This document shows, in pieces, positions 1-8,211 of a stretch of 64,000 bases of DNA. Every line of letters begins with the position of its first letter. Within the stretch, counting starts at the first letter, position 1. A model generated the notes under the pieces. It saw only the letters and a program-made list of their open reading frames with translations. It was not told where the DNA came from and did not search any database. The DNA comes from Terrimonas pollutisoli (GTDB lineage Bacteria > Bacteroidota > Bacteroidia > Chitinophagales > Chitinophagaceae), in NCBI RefSeq assembly GCF_029360765.1, contig NZ_JARKNA010000007.1, positions 1 to 64,000 of the forward strand, written 5' to 3'. The position numbers and the translations under genes are program-made.

Positions 1-418
1 TTAAGCAAGTCGAGTATTTGCTGATTGTTTCGCCTGATACGAGACGACTTATTGGTAATTTGCTCCATGAGAGCAAATCTATTTGAAGTAAGGTTTGAAA
101 ACTATGTGTAGTTAGTCGTGTGCTTACTTTATAACTACTATCTAATAATTTAAGTGTTAGCCTCCCAAGAGTGGCTTTTTCAATTACATGTTTATTTGTT
201 ACAATAGCCATGAAACGAATTGTGTCAACCTGAAATTCATAAAAAAAGCCAGTTCCAGTAGAGCTATAAGTTTTTTTTGCTCCTGAAATACTGGTATCTC
301 TAAAGCCTTCAACTCTGACAGTGGTATTTGGAAGCAAATTTGGCGGAAATAGATTCCTCTGAGAAAAAGCTCCAAACGATATTAAGACGCTTACAAAGTA
401 AGTAGTTAGTTTTTCCAT
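1..418 (-). CDS. Secreted trypsin-like serine protease, N-terminal part, runs off the left edge
   Basis: An open frame starts with ATG at 418 and continues to base 1 without a stop, so only about 139 residues are visible. It begins with a Sec signal peptide (MEKLTTYFVS, hydrophobic core, then AFSQ). About residues 55-78 read GTGFFYEF followed by AIVTNKHVIE, the usual layout around the catalytic His of trypsin-fold proteases (a GTGF strand, then TNKHV). The Asp and Ser of the triad would lie outside the window. The last 35 residues are less convincing, and another frame there is also open, so a frameshift near position 100 cannot be excluded. Base composition is AT-rich compared with the next genes. 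Confidence 0.5.
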   Translation of the reverse strand, partial: MEKLTTYFVSVLISFGAFSQRNLFPPNLLPNTTVRVEGFRDTSISGAKKTYSSTGTGFFYEFQVDTIRFMAIVTNKHVIEKATLGRLTLKLLDSSYKVSTRLTTHSFQTLLQIDLLSWSKLPISRLVSGETISKYSTCL

Positions 419-1111
419 TTTTTTGTAGTTAGATGCGATATTATAGATTTTTCATAATTTTTTTTTAAATTCTAGAAGCGGACATTAGAAAATTTATTGA
501 AGTATAAATTGGTAAAAAATCAAAAAGAGGCCAAAGCTCCTAAGTGAATTCTCTTCCAAGGTTTTAAAACCCGAAAGCATGAGGTTTTGAAATAAAAGAA
601 TACTCATTGCATTCTTTACAGTAAAGAAGTATAAGGCCGGTTTCTTTTATTACTTGTTTAAACTCTTCTTCCCAGCCGAGTCTCATTTCAGTTTTGTGAG
701 TTTGCCATGGACTCGGCGGCATTCGCTAGAACTCCATCTTTGGCACTGCCTCGAACAGTTGATAAATATACCGGAGTGATTCCCCGTTCTTCGCCATTTA
801 AATTGCCGCTTTTATCCCTACCAGTCTATCTTACCTTTACGCCAAAGATCGTCCAGTACACTTGTAAGCTCCCCTTATTTTACTGATTATATTAACAAGG
901 TCTTTTTTGCTAACATGCAACTATTTCTCTGTTGTCTTTATATCGAAATGTCCAGGCAAGTCTTTTATATCAGCCTTAGTGTGTGTCCGTAAAGAAGGAG
1001 TGGCGGCTCTGGAGTGTGCCTTCACACAGCCTGGCAACAGAAAGAAGTGAAAATGTTTCCTGGCTAATGGCGAGAATAGAAGAATAATTGAGCAGCTATT
1101 TTAATGATCAC
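419..1111. other. Gene-poor stretch with decayed coding fragments
   Basis: About 690 bases with no intact gene. On the minus strand there are short protein-like pieces broken by stops: near 905-960 a piece reading KDLPGHFDIKTTEK ends in a stop, and around 845-905 pieces reading VSKKDLVNIISKIRG and VLDDLWRKGKIDW lie in different frames. This looks like the remains of a gene, but I cannot name the family. No RNA gene or convincing terminator was seen. Confidence 0.45.
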
Positions 1112-1606
1112 TTATGCATAACTCATCGGCTCATAGCCGAAATACCTTTTCAGTATACTTAGCTGACCAATATGGTATGCTTCATGATGGCAGATAAATG
1201 TAATAAACCCCCGCAGGGTGCTATCACCAATCGGTGTTTGAATAGGCGGGTCGGCCTGTAGTTCATCCTCGGTCAGGCTTTCCAGCCGGTCAATAATTTT
1301 TTCGGCAAAGTCCTCCCAGCCCGCTGTCAGCTTATCCATTGAGGGATAATTTATATCATCCTGAATTCCTTTTCCTTTTTCAAAAAGTTCAGGATAGGGT
1401 TCCCTGTCAGTAAGCCCCAGCACCGTGCTGAGCATGTAGCGGGTAGCAACAAGGTGACCGGTGATCCATGCTATATGATTAGGGCTGCCGCCAAAATGAG
1501 CTTTGGCATGCTCTTCCGTAATATCTCTTGTCACGTTAAGAAAAAGACGTGTTTGCAGCTTAAAAGTCTCAATTACCGGCTGTAAAGTTGTGGTTGCGGT
1601 TTCCAT
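1112..1606 (-). CDS. DinB/YfiT-like four-helix protein
   Basis: A 164-residue protein of the DinB superfamily, four-helix bundles that usually bind a divalent metal through three His and often act as thiol-dependent transferases or stress proteins. The expected His positions are visible: PNHIAWITGHL near residues 43-53 and HHEAYHIGQL near 137-146. The length is normal for the family. The ATG at 1606 is the natural start. It is divergent from the GAF-domain gene at 1698 with about 90 bases between them. The substrate cannot be inferred, and the name is a family assignment only. Confidence 0.8.
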   Translation of the reverse strand: METATTTLQPVIETFKLQTRLFLNVTRDITEEHAKAHFGGSPNHIAWITGHLVATRYMLSTVLGLTDREPYPELFEKGKGIQDDINYPSMDKLTAGWEDFAEKIIDRLESLTEDELQADPPIQTPIGDSTLRGFITFICHHEAYHIGQLSILKRYFGYEPMSYA

Positions 1607-1619
1607 ACACGCAGAAGTT

Positions 1620-1627
1620 TATCTTTG
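1620..1627 (+). promoter_or_regulatory. -7 promoter element TATCTTTG
   Basis: The octamer matches the Bacteroidota -7 consensus TAnnTTTG exactly and lies about 70 bases upstream of the ATG at 1698. No convincing -33 element was identified. Confidence 0.4.
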
Positions 1628-1697
1628 TATTAAAGTTACTGATATTATTTGTCCTCTGAATAGCCGTTCATTCGTTATAATCATACATTAATCCGGT

Positions 1698-4082
1698 ATG
1701 TCTTACATCCGTTATATAAAGAGCAACGAATACGCCGGCAATATTGAATTGCCGTTTATTACCCATTTCAGTTTTAAGAAAGTGATAGACTGGTGGCAGG
1801 GGCAACTAAATGAACCTGGTTCCTTTGAAGCCGACCGGGCTGCCGAAGTCTTAAGGCGGGTAAACAAAAACCCTGCATTAGCGGAACCATTTACCGATAC
1901 AGCCTTTATTGAAAATAACCAGGAAGATATTCAACTGTTGTTGTCGCCGTTCTTTCCATCGCTTACTACCACCAATGAAACAAGAGCGGTTACCCTGCCT
2001 TACCAGCCTTTTTTCTTTAATGTTACCAAACGCTTTGACGGGGTACTCGACGCCGCTGATGGAGATATAGGAGTGCCCTTTAACAACGAGAATTTTATGT
2101 ATGTGTTTGGTAGTGTCTCCATATTGAATGCGCTTTATAGCGCCGGGATCAACTATACCCGCAATTTTTATTTTGATATCCGGGATAAAAAGACGGGTAT
2201 TATGCACCGGTACCGGGCTTTTTTTAATGGTGATTTTGCACAGTTGAAGCCATTACAACAAATTGAAATAACCGAAAAAGATATCAGGGAGCTGGTAAAT
2301 AATTTTGATAATATCGAATTATGGAAGAAGAAAATCCCGCCGAAGAGTTTCGTGCTCGAAGGGATCACCATCGTTACACTTTTTGACGTTACGAGAGAAG
2401 AATCCATTTCGGCGCTGAAATATGACTTGTTGAAAAAAGATGCGCTGGTAATGCCCGATATTGTTGAGCGGATAAGAACGAACCTGGGTGCCCTGCTGAA
2501 CGTGCCTCATCTTAAAACAGGTTTTATCTCCTGGGATAAAGGACGAAACGTACTGCAATCATTGGGTTATGGATTCTGGAACAGTATCGTGATGAGCGAT
2601 AAAAAAACAAAAAAAATTGAAGACGCATTTTACGATGTTTCGGAGCAATGCATTTTTAATAAAAAGAATCCATTCATTTTGCCGGAAATAGAGAATGGGG
2701 ATGTCGATAAAAATGTATTGTCCACTCAGCTGGTTAAGCATAAACTAAAAAGTTATATAGCCATTCCATTACTGTACAATGATGAACTGATTGGGGTGCT
2801 GGAGCTCGGTTCTGAAAATGCCAATGAATTAAATGCCATTATCCCGCACAAATTGCAGGAAGTGGTCCCTCTGTTTACAACGGCATTAAAACGGTGGCAG
2901 GAGGAATTTGAAAACCAACTGGAGGCAATTATCCGCCAAAAGTGTACCGCTATCCATCCTACTGTTGCCTGGCGGTTTACGGAAGCAGCAGAGAAATTAG
3001 TGAACAACCTGCGTTTTTTTGCCGATGCCAGCATGGAGCAAATTGTATTCAATGATGTGTATCCGCTGTATGGGCAAGTAGATATACAAGGTTCCTCCAC
3101 CCGGCGCAACCTGGCCATACAGGGCGATTTGGTGGAGCAACTGACGCTTGCTAAAGCGGTGCTGGATACAGCGGTCAATAAATTTTCTTTGCCTGTTTAT
3201 AAAGAACTTCAGTTTCGCATTGAACGCTATATTGAAAAATTAGAGGGAGGACTTGCCGCCGGCGATGAAAACCAGGTACTGGAATTTTTAAAAACTGAAA
3301 TTTATCCGGTATTCAATCACCTGCATACGCTAACTCCTGAATTGCATGAAGCCCTGCTTGATTATGAAAAACGATTAGATCCCTCACTGGGTGTGGTGTA
3401 TAAACAACGGAAAGATTATGAGCAAAGCATAAAACTGATTAATGATAAGGTTTCCGCCTACCTGGATAAAACGCAGTTGGCTGCTCAAAATATGTTTCCC
3501 CATTATTTTGAAAAATATAAAACAGATGGCGTAGAACATAATTTGTATATCGGGCAAAGCCTGGTTAACAATAAAACATTTCATCCATTATACCTGCAGA
3601 ACCTGCGATTATGGCAATTGCTGGTGATGTGTGAAACAGAAAATGCCATACGCCGGTTGAAGCCTAACTTAAAAACAAAGCTTGATATCTGTTCACTCAT
3701 TTTAGTGCACAGCAATCCGCTGGCTATACGCTTCCGGATGGAAGAAAAGAGATTTGATGTTGACGGCGCCTATAATATCCGGTATGAGATTATGAAAAAA
3801 CGGATTGATAAAGCCCTGGTAACAGAAACAAATGAACGGCTTACTCAACCCGGCAAAATTGCTATTGTGTACTCACAAGATAAGGAAGCCAAAGAATACA
3901 TGAACTACCTGCGTTACCTGCAAAGCATCAGTTATATCGGGTCCGAAGTGGAATGGCTTACGCTGAAGGACCTGCAGGGTATTACCGGTCTGAAGGCATT
4001 GCGTGTACAAGTGGTGTATCAGCAATCTTTTAATGGCGTTAAAGACAGTAAGGCGGTTGAGGTGCTGGAGAGGATGAATTAG
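1698..4082 (+). CDS. Large GAF-domain protein of unknown function
   Basis: A 794-residue protein without signal peptide or membrane segments, so probably cytoplasmic. Residues around 255-420 look like a GAF domain (LKTGFISWDKGR, then a core reading SYIAIPLLYNDELIGVLEL). The N-terminal 250 residues and C-terminal 370 residues match no family I recognise; the C-terminal part is mostly helical. GAF domains bind small ligands or act as dimerisation and sensor modules, but no output domain (kinase, cyclase, HTH) is visible, so no function is claimed. It starts with ATG at 1698 and stands alone. Confidence 0.65.
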   Translation: MSYIRYIKSNEYAGNIELPFITHFSFKKVIDWWQGQLNEPGSFEADRAAEVLRRVNKNPALAEPFTDTAFIENNQEDIQLLLSPFFPSLTTTNETRAVTLPYQPFFFNVTKRFDGVLDAADGDIGVPFNNENFMYVFGSVSILNALYSAGINYTRNFYFDIRDKKTGIMHRYRAFFNGDFAQLKPLQQIEITEKDIRELVNNFDNIELWKKKIPPKSFVLEGITIVTLFDVTREESISALKYDLLKKDALVMPDIVERIRTNLGALLNVPHLKTGFISWDKGRNVLQSLGYGFWNSIVMSDKKTKKIEDAFYDVSEQCIFNKKNPFILPEIENGDVDKNVLSTQLVKHKLKSYIAIPLLYNDELIGVLELGSENANELNAIIPHKLQEVVPLFTTALKRWQEEFENQLEAIIRQKCTAIHPTVAWRFTEAAEKLVNNLRFFADASMEQIVFNDVYPLYGQVDIQGSSTRRNLAIQGDLVEQLTLAKAVLDTAVNKFSLPVYKELQFRIERYIEKLEGGLAAGDENQVLEFLKTEIYPVFNHLHTLTPELHEALLDYEKRLDPSLGVVYKQRKDYEQSIKLINDKVSAYLDKTQLAAQNMFPHYFEKYKTDGVEHNLYIGQSLVNNKTFHPLYLQNLRLWQLLVMCETENAIRRLKPNLKTKLDICSLILVHSNPLAIRFRMEEKRFDVDGAYNIRYEIMKKRIDKALVTETNERLTQPGKIAIVYSQDKEAKEYMNYLRYLQSISYIGSEVEWLTLKDLQGITGLKALRVQVVYQQSFNGVKDSKAVEVLERMN

Positions 4083-4449
4083 ATTAATATTTTGGCTGGT
4101 AAAGCCTCCGCCTTGTGTGTCTCCACACACCAATCCTTAGCAACAAAATAAAAAAGTGTGTGTTGTGGTGTAGACATACTAAGATTTGATTTGATTTTAT
4201 TTTATATTCTGAAAAATGTGATCGCTATTACATTGGTTATTGTTCAGACGTTTTGAAACGATTAGAAAGACATAATGCCGGAATGGTAACTGCAACACGA
4301 AACTGTAGACCTTATTTGATCAAAGCAGTAAAGAACTTCGCAACAGAACTGGAAGCAAGGAAAGAAGAACTCCGGTTAAAAAAACAAAAAAGCCCCCGAA
4401 GAATCGGGAGCCCTGAGATTGAAACGAAAACCAACTATTTTGACATTCA
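4083..4449. other. Intergenic stretch between convergent genes
   Basis: It contains a GTGTGT-ctcc-ACACAC hairpin near 4115-4130, possibly the 3' end of the GAF-domain transcript, and a strong intrinsic terminator for the oxidase operon at 4378-4411. A 98-codon open frame on the plus strand from 4253 crosses that terminator and the end of the cytochrome gene, and is not believed to be coding. Confidence 0.5.
4378..4411 (-). terminator. Intrinsic terminator of the cytochrome oxidase operon
   Basis: Read on the minus strand, a stem GCTCCCGA / TCGGGGGC with a 4-base loop is followed at once by a long T-rich run. It lies about 40 bases after the cytochrome c stop codon and closes the operon that runs leftwards from about 8011. 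Confidence 0.85.
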
Positions 4450-4995
4450 TTACACAGCATTCTTTTGTTCCTGTGTTTTAAGCCTGAGTTTATTTAAGTG
4501 TACAAGAAATACTAATGTGGCAATCAGCATTACCACGGCTGCCAGGTAAGCGATAAAAAAGCCATAGTCTTTTTGCAGCGACAGCGGCCTGTAATCGGTT
4601 TTCTTTACCGAAGGTTTGGCAAATGGAGCTTTCTCTTCACCGGCAGGTTTCGCCGCTGATTTTATATACTCCACAATACTTTTGATATGATCATCTGTCA
4701 GGTCAGGATGATCAGGCATCGGCACATTATTAAATTGGTTAAAAACGGCCACCGCATCTTTGTCTCCGCTTTTTACCAGCGTTTGGGATGAATGCACAAA
4801 TTTGATGATCCAGTCAATAGAGCGTCGCTGATCCACGCCGGCCAAAGCGGGGCCTGTCATTGTTTTATTTATGTTGTGACAGGCGGCACAGCGGCTGGTA
4901 AAAATTGTTCTTCCTTCTTCAACGGGAGGAGCTGCATTTACCAGGATTACTCCGCTCAATAACAACAGCAGTAGTGGTAATTTTTTACAGTTCAT
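4450..4995 (-). CDS. Membrane-anchored monohaem cytochrome c
   Basis: A 181-residue exported cytochrome. The Sec signal is at residues 1-21. The haem-binding CAACH is at residues 36-40, and the likely Met ligand lies in VPMPDHPDL near residue 95. A C-terminal membrane helix at about 147-168 anchors it to the inner membrane. The gene start overlaps the end of the upstream Sco gene by 11 bases, so the two are co-translated. As last gene of the ba3-type oxidase operon it is the likely electron donor to the CuA site of subunit II; that role is inferred from context. Confidence 0.88.
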   Translation of the reverse strand: MNCKKLPLLLLLLSGVILVNAAPPVEEGRTIFTSRCAACHNINKTMTGPALAGVDQRRSIDWIIKFVHSSQTLVKSGDKDAVAVFNQFNNVPMPDHPDLTDDHIKSIVEYIKSAAKPAGEEKAPFAKPSVKKTDYRPLSLQKDYGFFIAYLAAVVMLIATLVFLVHLNKLRLKTQEQKNAV

Positions 4996-5605
4996 GTTTT
5001 AATTTTTTTATATCGTTTACCAATTGTTTCACTTCTTTGTCGCTGGTGCCATCGTAGTAGCCCCGTATTCTTTTTTGAGGATCGATCAGCACCAGCTTTT
5101 CGCTATGGATAAAATCGTTGGGTCCACCATCACCATCCGTCGCCACGATCATAAAACTATTACGAGCCAGTTTGTAGATCTCTCTTTTATCACCCGTCAG
5201 CAGATCCCACTTCGCCGTAACAATTCCAAACCGGTCTGCATGAGTTTTTAACTGTGTGGCACTGTCTCTTTCGGGATCTACACTAAATGAACTCAGCCAG
5301 ATGGCACCGTCATTTTTAAATTCTTCATTAATCCGCATCATACTGGCTGTCATTTTCGGACAAATGGTTGGACAATGCGTGAAGAAAAAATCCGCAACCA
5401 CAATCTTACCATCCCACTGCTTCTCTGTTTTTACAATCCCGTCCTGGTTGACCAGTTGAAAATTACCAATGTGATGATCTTTGGCTTTACCAATGACCGG
5501 CAATGCTTCAAACTCTTTTTCGTAGAAGTTCAGCAAGGCCCAGGCGCTGAACGGCAACACAAATACGGCTGTGATGAATAATGCTATCGTGGATCTTTTT
5601 TGCAT
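4985..5605 (-). CDS. Sco1/SenC-type copper chaperone for cytochrome oxidase
   Basis: A 206-residue thioredoxin-fold protein with an N-terminal membrane anchor (about residues 8-25). The Sco copper motif CPTIC is at residues 78-82 (HCPTICPKM), and the conserved distal His is in DFIHSEKLVLID near 166. Sco proteins deliver copper to, or reduce, the CuA centre of oxidase subunit II. The start ATG overlaps the stop of subunit I by one base (TAATG). A contribution to the CuA site of the NosZ encoded 28 kb away is possible but speculative. Confidence 0.9.
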   Translation of the reverse strand: MQKRSTIALFITAVFVLPFSAWALLNFYEKEFEALPVIGKAKDHHIGNFQLVNQDGIVKTEKQWDGKIVVADFFFTHCPTICPKMTASMMRINEEFKNDGAIWLSSFSVDPERDSATQLKTHADRFGIVTAKWDLLTGDKREIYKLARNSFMIVATDGDGGPNDFIHSEKLVLIDPQKRIRGYYDGTSDKEVKQLVNDIKKLKHEL

Positions 5606-7287
5606 TAGTTTTTAACTGACGCTTGCGGTACAGGATTATCAATATTATATCGTGGCGAACCCGGTCCACTGTTTTTATTTACGTTATACAATGCGGGGAT
5701 ATAAGCCAGCAGGATGATCACCAGCATGGTCACCAGCCAGGGTTTAAACCTGTCAAAAATGGGTACTCTTTTTTCATCATGGTAAGCTTCACTAACTGGT
5801 ATCTCCAACTCACCTTCCGCTTTCTTTTTGCTGAAAATGGTAGCGAAGAAGATGATGATGAACAGCATACCAGCAATGAACATGATGATGCCACCCAGCA
5901 AAGCCAGCAATGTAGTCGGTACCCAGTCGCTGCGGAAAAGTGGGTTTCCAGGATCGAGATAAGAAGTACCGAGATTGGTTCTCCGTGGTTCACCACGCAA
6001 ACCACCCCAGCTCATACCGAAAGAAAAGATCAGCATGCCTATTACCCATAGATAAGGAATGATCGTATTGAGCTTTGGCAAGGCGATTTTCTTTCCGCTC
6101 AGTTTTGAATAAATGTATAAGCTCATACCCACAATACTCAGGAACACCGGGCCAGCTACGGTCATGTGAAAGTGCCCCGGCATCCAGGCGGTATTATGTA
6201 CTACTGTATTTAATGAATAAGAAGCATTGATGATACCGGTAACCCCACCGAAGATGAATAAGATCAGGCCACCGATAAAATAGGCAAACAAAAACCTGTT
6301 CTCATCAAACCAGGGAAGCTTTGTCATCCAGCCAAACAATCCTTTGGCTCCTCTTTGCCTGCCTGCATATTCCAATGATGCAGCCAGTGTAAAAGCAGTG
6401 ATAAAGCTTGGTATGGCTACGCCATAAGTCAGCATGCCATGAAAGAATTTTACACCTTGTGCGATAGTAGGATCACTGTATTGGTGATGCACACCTACCG
6501 GTATTGAAAATAATAGGAATAGGAACAAGGCAACTCTTCCGGCAAGATCAGAATACAGTTTGCCACCTGCCACTTTTGGAAGAACAGTGTAAAACATGAT
6601 GTAGGCAGGTAATAACCAGAAATACACCAGTGCATGGCCAAAGAACCAGAATAATGTTCTTGCCAGGTTTACATTCACCGTGTCGGTCCAGCCCATCGAC
6701 CAGGGGATCAACAGCACTAACACTTCATACGCCACTGCCAGTGTACAAACAAACCAAATGATAAAATTGATCAGCGTACCTAATACCGCCAATGGTGTTT
6801 TGGTTTCGGGATTGGCTTTTTTCCATTGATTGTACATTCTTGCCCAATCAAACAAAGGAACCCAGGAACCCACTATTAATAAAGCCGCACCGAGATAAAA
6901 CAAAGGATGACCTTTTAATGGCGGATAAAAAGTATAAAGAACAGATGCTTTACCAGCCAGCATAGCCCAGGCGGCCATCAGCACACCGGACAACATGAGC
7001 CAAAAGCTAAGCCACATTAATTTTTTGTTGGGCTCTTTTTTAAAATAAAAACTGATCGTCACATGACCAAAAGCCACGGCGAAAAAAGTGGTCAGCACCA
7101 ATGCATTGATCACACCATGTAAAGTGAGACCCTGGTAGTAATCCAATTTTGCAAAAGCACTTTGGTGCAAGACACCGGCCCGGTAGATTGTTTGCATCAG
7201 GCCATGATAAATGCCAATGGTCAATAATGCTACGGGGATGGCCAGCTCGAGAAAAATGACCCGTTTGAATGATTTTGATACTTGCAT
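5605..7287 (-). CDS. cbaA: ba3-type (B-family) cytochrome c oxidase subunit I
   Basis: A 560-residue polytopic haem-copper oxidase subunit that follows the Thermus ba3 subunit I pattern throughout. Visible ligands are H57 and H374 (low-spin haem), H372 (high-spin haem, in GHFH), and H218, H267 and H268 (CuB). Y222 is four residues after H218 in GHALVY, the position of the His-Tyr crosslink of oxygen-reducing members. NO reductases of this superfamily lack that Tyr, so this is read as an oxidase. B-family enzymes have high oxygen affinity, which suits a micro-oxic lifestyle. It sits between subunit II and Sco in one operon. Confidence 0.9.
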   Translation of the reverse strand: MQVSKSFKRVIFLELAIPVALLTIGIYHGLMQTIYRAGVLHQSAFAKLDYYQGLTLHGVINALVLTTFFAVAFGHVTISFYFKKEPNKKLMWLSFWLMLSGVLMAAWAMLAGKASVLYTFYPPLKGHPLFYLGAALLIVGSWVPLFDWARMYNQWKKANPETKTPLAVLGTLINFIIWFVCTLAVAYEVLVLLIPWSMGWTDTVNVNLARTLFWFFGHALVYFWLLPAYIMFYTVLPKVAGGKLYSDLAGRVALFLFLLFSIPVGVHHQYSDPTIAQGVKFFHGMLTYGVAIPSFITAFTLAASLEYAGRQRGAKGLFGWMTKLPWFDENRFLFAYFIGGLILFIFGGVTGIINASYSLNTVVHNTAWMPGHFHMTVAGPVFLSIVGMSLYIYSKLSGKKIALPKLNTIIPYLWVIGMLIFSFGMSWGGLRGEPRRTNLGTSYLDPGNPLFRSDWVPTTLLALLGGIIMFIAGMLFIIIFFATIFSKKKAEGELEIPVSEAYHDEKRVPIFDRFKPWLVTMLVIILLAYIPALYNVNKNSGPGSPRYNIDNPVPQASVKN

Positions 7288-7399
7288 GTTTGTTGGTTTT
7301 TGCCAGGCGCCATTTTCCTGTATTCGACAGGAGGCCCGGCAGTTAGTATTCTATTAATCGTTTGCAAATGCTGTTTGTTTCAACATGCTTCACCCCCCT

Positions 7400-7858
7400 T
7401 TAGGGGTTGGGGGCATAATTGACGATCACCTGTGCCCGCATGTTTTGGTGACCAACGCCACAATATTCATGGCAGACGATATCGTACACGCCGGGCTTAT
7501 CAAATTTTACGGTTGTCTTATTGATAGCTCCATGAACCGCCATCATGTTGATATTTTTCTGGGCGATATTGAAACCGTGTACCACGTCTTTGGAAGTAAG
7601 ATAGAAGTCCACCTCGCTGCCGACTGGCACATATATTTCAGATGGTTGAAACTGCCACATGGAAGCCACCGAAAATACCTGGTAGGTAGTTGAGTCCAGT
7701 TTATTGATCTTCGGTTCTTCATAGGCCTTGTCGTACGGCAGGCACTCCGGTACATCGCTTTTATATTTTCCCTTTGCATAGAGCAATGAAAAAACAAACA
7801 GGCCAATCACCGCTAAGGTGATTGCTACTACTTTCTTTTCAGATTTGTCGATTGTCAT
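7400..7858 (-). CDS. cbaB: Cytochrome c oxidase subunit II with CuA centre
   Basis: A 152-residue protein with one N-terminal membrane helix (about residues 8-28) and a periplasmic cupredoxin domain. CuA ligands are H94, C129, C133, H137 and M140 (in CHEYCGVGHQNM), complete for a binuclear copper site. The short length with a single helix is typical of ba3-type enzymes rather than aa3. It is preceded by the small subunit IIa gene and followed by subunit I after 112 bases, where a small CCTG/CAGG hairpin lies near 7318-7333. Confidence 0.9.
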   Translation of the reverse strand: MTIDKSEKKVVAITLAVIGLFVFSLLYAKGKYKSDVPECLPYDKAYEEPKINKLDSTTYQVFSVASMWQFQPSEIYVPVGSEVDFYLTSKDVVHGFNIAQKNINMMAVHGAINKTTVKFDKPGVYDIVCHEYCGVGHQNMRAQVIVNYAPNP

Positions 7859-7870
7859 AATCAGTCAGTT

Positions 7871-8011
7871 TTAAACTCGGTCGATCATTAATAAATAGAT
7901 ACCATACCAGAAAAGCAGTGCGAGGATGACTAACAGGATAAAGAAAGCCATGGCACCTTTGGGAATAAATTTTTCTTCGTTGGGTGATTCCATATTTGTT
8001 GTTTTTGACAT
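7871..8011 (-). CDS. cbaD: Small single-helix oxidase subunit IIa
   Basis: A 46-residue peptide starting at the ATG at 8011 (MSKTTNMES); a start at 7993 would give 40 residues. It has a short polar, charged N-terminus, the motif PKGAMAFF, then one membrane helix ending in MIDRV. The spacing and the PKGA-helix pattern match Thermus ba3 subunit IIa, a 34-residue peptide. The frame stays open upstream to 8074, but a -7 element at 8020-8027 places the transcript start next to 8011, which supports the shorter form. It is 12 bases from subunit II. Confidence 0.72.
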   Translation of the reverse strand: MSKTTNMESPNEEKFIPKGAMAFFILLVILALLFWYGIYLLMIDRV

Positions 8012-8019
8012 TTCGGAGA

Positions 8020-8086
8020 CAAAAGTATCCTGCACTATTTCCGCAAATGATGATTCAAAGTATTCGGACCACATGATTTTTATCAG
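8020..8086 (-). promoter_or_regulatory. Oxidase operon promoter with FNR-type box
   Basis: The minus strand carries TACTTTTG (8020-8027), an exact TAnnTTTG -7 match. The palindrome ATGATttttATCAG at 8073-8086 has a perfect TGAT-N4-ATCA core centred 59.5 bp from the end of the -7 element. A lone TGAT half-site at 8051-8054 would place a second, degenerate box at 36.5 bp. The geometry matches other promoters in this window. Confidence 0.6.
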
Positions 8087-8141
8087 GTGAGAAAATGAGG
8101 ATCGTCAAGCTGGTTGATTGATTGTTTAGTCTGGCTTCCGG

Positions 8142-8207
8142 ATGATTAATATCTGCCTGGTATTTAACCTTAATCATGTGATACGAAACGGGTGTAGATG
8201 ACATTTG
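8142..8207 (+). promoter_or_regulatory. hemN promoter with two FNR-type boxes
   Basis: Box A is TGATtaatATCT centred at 8148.5. Box B is TAACcttaATCA centred at 8170.5. A near-consensus -7 element GACATTTG ends at 8207. The distances from the box centres to that final G are 58.5 and 36.5 bp, the same pair seen at the nos/Rrf2 promoter. The ATG at 8212 lies about where transcription would start, so the hemN mRNA may be nearly leaderless. Confidence 0.6.
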
Positions 8208-8211
8208 CTAT

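Noticed and set aside
4253..4549. 98-codon plus-strand frame starting near 4253
   Set aside because: It crosses a strong intrinsic terminator and the antisense end of the cytochrome gene and has no family features.
5623..6051. 142-codon plus-strand frame opposite oxidase subunit I
   Set aside because: It lies wholly antisense to a well-supported gene and is low in recognisable protein features, so it is a shadow of that gene.
5605..7287. Possible NO reductase or NO dismutase instead of an oxidase, given the nos genes nearby
   Set aside because: The His-x3-Tyr pair (H218, Y222) and all CuB and haem ligands of oxygen-reducing ba3 oxidases are present, and a CuA subunit, IIa subunit and Sco are in the operon.
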